A stretch of DNA of 7,687 nucleotides from an uncultured beta proteobacterium (GTDB lineage Bacteria; Pseudomonadota; Gammaproteobacteria; Burkholderiales; Burkholderiaceae_C), in assembly GCA_903886165.1 (NCBI GenBank), contig CAISLL010000004.1, positions 1 through 7,687 on the forward strand, given 5' to 3'. Positions 5,120-7,687 of this stretch are shown piece after piece; within the stretch, counting starts at the first letter, position 1, and the number at the start of each line of letters is the position of its first letter. A program made the position numbers and the translations under genes. The notes under the pieces are model-generated. The model did not search any database and was not told where the DNA came from. It worked only from the letters and a program-made list of their open reading frames with translations.

Positions 5120-6163
5120 ATGAAATTGACACAAATTGCCACCGCAAGCGTCCTTGCCACACTGTGCGCCGCCAGCTTTGCCCAAAGCAATGAACTCAAC
5201 ATTTATTCAGCCCGCCATTACCCTACCGACGAAGCGCTTTACGGTAATTTCACCAAAGCCACAGGCATCAAGATCAACCGGGTTGACGCAGATGATGCCG
5301 GCATTATTGCCCGACTGAAAGCAGAAGGCGCATCATCACGTGCCGACGTGATCTTGCTGGTGGACGCCTCGCGATTGTGGCGTGGTGAAATCGATGGACT
5401 GTTTCAGCCGGTCAAATCCAGGCTGCTCAGTGACGCCATTCCCGAACAACTGCGAGCAAAGACCGACAGCGACGGCAAAACACCCTGGTTCGGTTTCTCA
5501 ACCCGTGCACGCGTCATTGTGTTCAACCGGGTCAATGTCAAACCGCAAGACGTCGACACCTATGAAGAACTGGCGGACCCAAAAAACAAGGGCAAGTTAT
5601 GCATCCGTTCCGGCTCGCACCCGTACAACCTGTCGTTGTTTGGCGCGGTCATGGAACACATGGGTGAAAAACCAACCGAGCAATGGCTCAAGGGCATGGT
5701 GAGCAACATGGCCCGTTCACCCAAAGGCGGCGACACCGACCAGATAAAAGGAGTTGCGTCTGGCGAATGCGGCATCGCCGTCACCAACACCTATTACCTG
5801 GCCCGACTCATGCGCTCCGAAAAACCAGAGGACAAAGCCGTCATGGAAAAAGTCGGCGTGGTGTTTCCGAACCAGTCAAGCTGGGGCACCCACGTGAACA
5901 TTGCCGGCGGCGCGGTCGCCAAACACGCGCCCAACGGCACCAACGCAGTCAAATTCCTGGAATACCTGGCCAGCCCTTTGGCACAAAATCACTTTGCAGA
6001 CGGTAACAACGAGTGGCCCGTTGCGCGCGGCGTCCAGATCAGCAACCCGGCATTACAGGCCATGACCGGCGGCAACTTCAAGAGCGAGACCGTGCCTATC
6101 AGCGTCGTCGGCATGAACCAGGTCAAGGTTCAGCAACTACTAGACCGTGTGGGTTTCAAATAA
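5120..6163 (+). CDS. fbpA: Periplasmic Fe(III)-binding protein of an ABC transporter (FbpA/FutA/AfuA family)
   Basis: This binding protein would capture ferric iron in the periplasm and hand it to an inner-membrane ABC permease. The 347-residue product has a Sec signal peptide with likely cleavage after SFA21. The mature protein begins QSNELNIYSARHYPTDEALY, whose ARHYPTDEALY (His33, Tyr34) matches the FutA-type iron site. Further candidate ligands are Tyr169 in GSHPYNLSLFG and the tyrosine pair Tyr225-Tyr226 in TNTYYLARL, the hallmark of FbpA-like proteins. The C-terminal block NNEWPVARGV is also typical. No good Shine-Dalgarno precedes the ATG, but the signal peptide supports the start. A Fur-box-like palindrome and an extended -10 lie just upstream. 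The permease and ATPase genes that usually follow are absent, so the transporter must be encoded elsewhere or has been lost. Confidence 0.93.
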   Translation: MKLTQIATASVLATLCAASFAQSNELNIYSARHYPTDEALYGNFTKATGIKINRVDADDAGIIARLKAEGASSRADVILLVDASRLWRGEIDGLFQPVKSRLLSDAIPEQLRAKTDSDGKTPWFGFSTRARVIVFNRVNVKPQDVDTYEELADPKNKGKLCIRSGSHPYNLSLFGAVMEHMGEKPTEQWLKGMVSNMARSPKGGDTDQIKGVASGECGIAVTNTYYLARLMRSEKPEDKAVMEKVGVVFPNQSSWGTHVNIAGGAVAKHAPNGTNAVKFLEYLASPLAQNHFADGNNEWPVARGVQISNPALQAMTGGNFKSETVPISVVGMNQVKVQQLLDRVGFK

Positions 6164-6287
6164 AGTGGCACGCCGGCAGACCTGCTGCATGGCAACCGCG
6201 CTGGCCGATGCCATTCTATCGGGTCGTGCGCAGCAGTCACCGGGTTGCTCTGAAGGGGCCTACGTTGCGTGATCCCAAGGCACATGA
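6164..6287. other. Non-coding gap after fbpA
   Basis: No convincing gene, terminator or promoter is visible. One frame, in phase with the fragment at 6288, reads MATALADAILSGRAQQSPG near 6189 before stops at 6276 and 6285. This could be more of a decayed gene, but support is weak. Confidence 0.3.
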
Positions 6288-6422
6288 CGGCCTAGTTTGA
6301 GCGTTGAGATTCCTTTCAGGGTCAGTCTCCTGCTGCCCGAGGTGGCCGCACCACACCCGCTGCGTGATGCGCTGGTGACAGTGGTGCTGGCTGCGACAAA
6401 GGCGCTTGAGAGCCAGGATTAA
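6288..6422 (+). pseudogene. Possible 3' remnant of an unidentified gene
   Basis: This 44-codon frame opens after a TGA and has no start codon near its beginning. It ends in TAA at 6420-6422, with a protein-like composition: SVEIPFRVSLLLPEVAAPHP followed by LRDALVTVVLAATKALESQD. The amphipathic C-terminal helix and high GC at third positions suggest former coding sequence, perhaps the tail of a regulator, but I do not recognise the family. It lies where downstream iron-transport genes would be expected. Confidence 0.3.
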
Positions 6423-6476
6423 CTATTAAATAGATAGCTATTAGTTCTTATATAAAAAGAGCTACAGCTTTATTTA
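6422..6476. repeat. AT-rich imperfect palindromic repeat (Comamonadaceae-type interspersed repeat)
   Basis: Nested inverted repeats make one imperfect hairpin. The outer arms are AAATAGATAGCT (6428-6439) and AGCTTTATTT (6466-6475); the inner arms are TAGTTCTT (6442-6449) and AAGAGCTA (6457-6464), with one G-T pair. The overall pattern, AAATxxATAGCT followed by a CTTAT centre and an AGCTA return, resembles from memory the abundant palindromic repeats of Rhodoferax and Polaromonas genomes. This copy looks degenerate. It is far richer in AT than its surroundings and starts at the stop of the preceding remnant. Confidence 0.5.
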
Positions 6477-6486
6477 CCTTAAAAAT

Positions 6487-6626
6487 CTGGTTTCCCGATT
6501 GCAACCAGTACCCCAACCACGGGGATGTGATGGCTTAAGCCCGAAGCTGGGGCAGTTTTCCACCGCCTTTTGTGGCATCACATGCACCGGAGGAGCGCAC
6601 ACTCTTGAACCATCACCTGCAACCAG
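6487..6626 (+). promoter_or_regulatory. Dense inverted repeats with mutually exclusive pairings upstream of small ORF (candidate structured leader)
   Basis: Local pairs are CTGGTT/AACCAG (6487-6492, 6503-6508), CCCC/GGGG (6511-6514, 6521-6524), ATGTGATG/CATCACAT (6525-6532, 6576-6583), and inside the last GCCC/GGGC (6539-6542, 6550-6553) and CCAC/GTGG (6561-6564, 6572-6575). A downstream block (6610-6626) reads CCATCACCTGCAACCAG. Its CCATCAC can pair with GTGATGG (6527-6533) and its AACCAG with CTGGTT (6487-6492), as a nested alternative fold. The block ends 14 bases before the AAGGAG ribosome binding site, so the two folds could control translation of the gene at 6654. No promoter is clear, and no known riboswitch class is recognised. 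Confidence 0.3.
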
Positions 6627-6639
6627 AATGAACACATGC

Positions 6640-6645
6640 AAGGAG
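6640..6645 (+). promoter_or_regulatory. Shine-Dalgarno deciding the start of the 85-residue ORF
   Basis: AAGGAG lies 8 bases before the ATG at 6654 but only 2 before the in-frame ATG at 6648, and downstream of the ATG at 6636. The start at 6654 is therefore preferred. Confidence 0.65.
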
Positions 6646-6653
6646 TCATGACC

Positions 6654-6911
6654 ATGTCGGCAACCCATGCCACACCCACACCCTCCAGCCCAACCCAACG
6701 GCCGGCGACATGCGACGAGCGCGTCTTGCTGCTGGAAGAAACCGACTTCAAGTGGTTGATGGCTGGCCAGGGCTGGTGGATTGACACCACCCGTCTGCAC
6801 AACGACCCGGTTTACGCCTTGCACCTGCTTGATCTGGTTGAGGCCAGCCCTTTGCCCGCCTTGAGGGACTGCGCCACGCTGCTCAGGGCGCAGATGCTGG
6901 CCTGCCACTGA
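6654..6911 (+). CDS. Small conserved-looking hypothetical protein (85 residues)
   Basis: I cannot name this family. The first 20 or so residues (MSATHATPTPSSPTQRPAT) are Ser/Thr/Pro-rich and probably disordered. From about residue 23 there is a compact domain: ERVLLLEETDFKWLMAGQGW, then WIDTTRLHNDPVYALHLLDL and a helix SPLPALRDCATLLRAQM. Trp-Leu-Met-Ala-Gly-Gln-Gly-Trp-Trp is a very distinctive core. Predicted helices alternate with charged turns, and there is no signal peptide or membrane segment. From memory, similar short proteins occur in other Burkholderiales, always as hypotheticals. The start at 6654 is supported by a well-spaced AAGGAG. The gene stands alone, preceded by an elaborate candidate leader (6487-6626). 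The longer antisense frame across it is a shadow. Confidence 0.7.
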   Translation: MSATHATPTPSSPTQRPATCDERVLLLEETDFKWLMAGQGWWIDTTRLHNDPVYALHLLDLVEASPLPALRDCATLLRAQMLACH

Positions 6912-6952
6912 GGGGTGGCGGCCTGGTGCCCGTGTTTTTTGGGTTCTTGCCG

Positions 6953-7051
6953 TCACTTCAAAAAATTGCGCCAGATGCCGATGTTGTAAACCCGCTGTTG
7001 GCGGCTGTACAAATGCGCGTAAATCTGGCGGAGTTTGAAACTGCCGTGGGC
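6953..7051 (-). pseudogene. Probable C-terminal remnant of a truncated gene
   Basis: The minus-strand frame ends HGSFKLRQIYAHLYSRQQRV followed by YNIGIWRNFLK and a stop. It is rich in aromatic and basic residues, with about 74% GC at third codon positions (my count), as expected for a real gene here. Reading upstream it runs straight into the 7057-7078 hairpin, which an intact gene would not encode, so its 5' part appears lost. I do not recognise the family. The plus strand is also open in codon register across this stretch (6911-7090), but with lower third-position GC (about 45%), so the minus strand is the better candidate. Confidence 0.35.
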
Positions 7052-7056
7052 AAGAC

Positions 7057-7078
7057 AAAGGGGCCGATAGGCCCCTTT
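7057..7078. terminator. Hairpin terminator, likely for the istB-side transcript
   Basis: AAAGGGGCC (7057-7065) and GGCCCCTTT (7070-7078) form a perfect 9-base stem with a GATA loop. The A/T ends of the stem give short T runs in both directions, so it can act bidirectionally. It ends 28 bases beyond the stop of the minus-strand 78-residue ORF. Confidence 0.75.
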
Positions 7079-7106
7079 GCTATTGCAGAATAGAGAACGA
7101 CTCAAT

Positions 7107-7343
7107 TCAAAACGGCACCCCCTCATCGTCATTGGTGTCATCAACCTCGAACTGAGTGATCCGGTTGGCTTTCCAATGGTCATAAAGCTTGCCCTGGTAG
7201 CGGCTGTGAATCACATGCAGCAAATCCTCCAGCAGTTCTGCCACCGCCACCACCTGCTCGATGCTCCAGTCATCATCAATCACCATGGGCAGGCCCGATT
7301 GCAGCCCTGAAGGCAATTGCAAATGTTTCATGACGTGCTTCAT
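7107..7343 (-). CDS. Small hypothetical protein translationally coupled to istB
   Basis: The 78-residue product begins MKHVMKHLQLPSGLQSGLPM, continues VIDDDWSIEQVVAVAELLED, LLHVIHSRYQ and GKLYDHW, and ends in an acidic tail (DDTNDDEGVPF). It is hydrophilic with one long predicted helix and no membrane segment. Its ATG overlaps the istB stop as ATGA (7340-7343), with AGGG 8 bases upstream, so the two are surely co-translated. An in-frame ATG at 7331 is an alternative start without a ribosome binding site. Small ORFs after istB occur in some IS21-family elements; I recall similar proteins but no known function. It might modulate transposition or be a passenger. A hairpin terminator follows at 7057-7078. 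Confidence 0.7.
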   Translation of the reverse strand: MKHVMKHLQLPSGLQSGLPMVIDDDWSIEQVVAVAELLEDLLHVIHSRYQGKLYDHWKANRITQFEVDDTNDDEGVPF

Positions 7344-7687
7344 GATTTGGCCCTTTTGCGTTTTGATGTCGAATCAGCAGCACGCTCCTGCGCCTCCTTG
7401 AGGCGATAGGACTCCCCTTCGATACCAATCACCTCGGAGTGATGCACCAAACGGTCAATCAAAGACACCACGCAAGCCGCATTGGGAAACACCTCACCCC
7501 AATCGGCAAACGCCTTGTTGGTGGTCACGATCGTGCTTTTGGACTCATAACGCCGGTTCACCAGCTCAAACAGCAAGTCGGCATGCCGGTTCGAATACGA
7601 CAAATAGCCGATCTCATCAATCACCAACAAATCCGGATTGACGTAATGACGCAGCCGCCGTCGTAAGCCTGCATCACTGTCCATGGC
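7340..7687 (-). CDS. istB: IstB-like ATPase of an IS21-family element (partial, N-terminus beyond window)
   Basis: IstB is the AAA+ ATPase helper of the IS21 transposase IstA; it selects target DNA and stimulates transposition. The last 115 residues are visible. They hold the Walker B motif LLVIDEIGYLSY, the sensor segment STIVTTNKAFADWGEVFPNA, and the conserved C-terminal block SLIDRLVHHSEVIGIEGESYRLKEAQER. Family length is about 240-260 residues, so the N-terminal half with Walker A lies past the right edge. The frame continues unbroken to the last base, so the ATG at 7684 is internal and not the start. It overlaps the downstream 78-residue ORF by 4 bases. The basic tail (STSKRKRAKS) is slightly longer than usual. 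istA should be further right on the same strand. Confidence 0.93.
   Translation of the reverse strand, partial: AMDSDAGLRRRLRHYVNPDLLVIDEIGYLSYSNRHADLLFELVNRRYESKSTIVTTNKAFADWGEVFPNAACVVSLIDRLVHHSEVIGIEGESYRLKEAQERAADSTSKRKRAKS

Larger units (their letters stand above)
7107..7687 (-). mobile_element. 3' part of an IS21-family insertion sequence
   Basis: The element is identified by istB plus its coupled small ORF; istA and the left end would lie to the right of the window. The right terminal inverted repeat should fall below 7107, but I could not identify a TG...CA end or a target duplication. The boundary given is only the last gene. The truncated coding fragment at 6953-7051 may be a gene hit by the insertion. 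Confidence 0.6.

Noticed and set aside
6582..6608. ATG-started 8-codon ORF, and a TTG-started one at 6605 behind GGAGGAG, in the small-gene leader
   Set aside because: Too short to support as genes. The ATG has no upstream ribosome binding site, and the purine run may only be part of a duplicated segment.
6474..7058. Long minus-strand ORF (194 codons) over the small plus-strand gene
   Set aside because: Low-complexity Gln/Gly/His/Pro-rich translation with no family look, opposite a gene with a good ribosome binding site. It spans a repeat, a hairpin leader and a gene remnant, so it is a shadow frame.
1..7687. CRISPR arrays, tRNA or rRNA genes, toxin-antitoxin or defence systems
   Set aside because: No regularly spaced repeats, cloverleaf sequences or defence-family motifs were found on either strand by reading.

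Overview
The window looks like chromosomal DNA of a Betaproteobacterium, most likely Burkholderiales/Comamonadaceae (Rhodoferax- or Polaromonas-like). This is inferred from a PHA phasin with a lysine/alanine tail, a LutABC operon, a bacterial HDAC11-type deacetylase, a small orphan protein with a DFKWLMAGQGWW core, and a palindromic repeat of a kind I associate with that family. No rRNA, tRNA or CRISPR array was seen.

Bases 1-2240 (minus strand) hold the L-lactate oxidation operon lutA-lutC-lutB. Both junctions are 4-base ATGA overlaps, and lutB runs off the left edge. The 99-base leader before lutA has a consensus -35 and two inverted repeats that could be operators. Upstream on the same strand (2240-3205) is a class IV histone-deacetylase-like amidohydrolase.

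Divergent from it on the plus strand is a phasin (3397-3939) with a good promoter, a quasi-palindrome over the expected transcription start (a candidate PhaR operator) and a 14-codon upstream mini-ORF ending next to the phasin start. A chain of small hairpins follows, ending in a strong intrinsic terminator at 4114-4142. This may be a structured 3' UTR or a small RNA.

A patatin-like lipoprotein phospholipase (4146-5054, minus) and an Fe(III)-binding periplasmic protein of the FbpA/FutA type (5120-6163, plus) diverge from a 65-base intergenic region that carries a Fur-box-like palindrome and overlapping promoter elements. No iron permease or ATPase follows the binding protein. Instead, 6164-6480 holds an apparent gene remnant and an AT-rich palindromic repeat.

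Bases 6487-6653 form an unusual leader upstream of an 85-residue hypothetical gene (6654-6911). Two stems in it can each re-pair, in a nested way, with one block just ahead of the ribosome binding site. The right end is the 3' part of an IS21-type element on the minus strand: a truncated istB and an ATGA-coupled 78-residue ORF, followed by a hairpin terminator and a probable truncated coding remnant.

The genes point to lactate use, carbon-storage granules, lipid hydrolysis and iron uptake, next to a mobile-element scar. Most are well-known families. The least explained parts are the two structured non-coding stretches (3983-4142 and 6487-6626).
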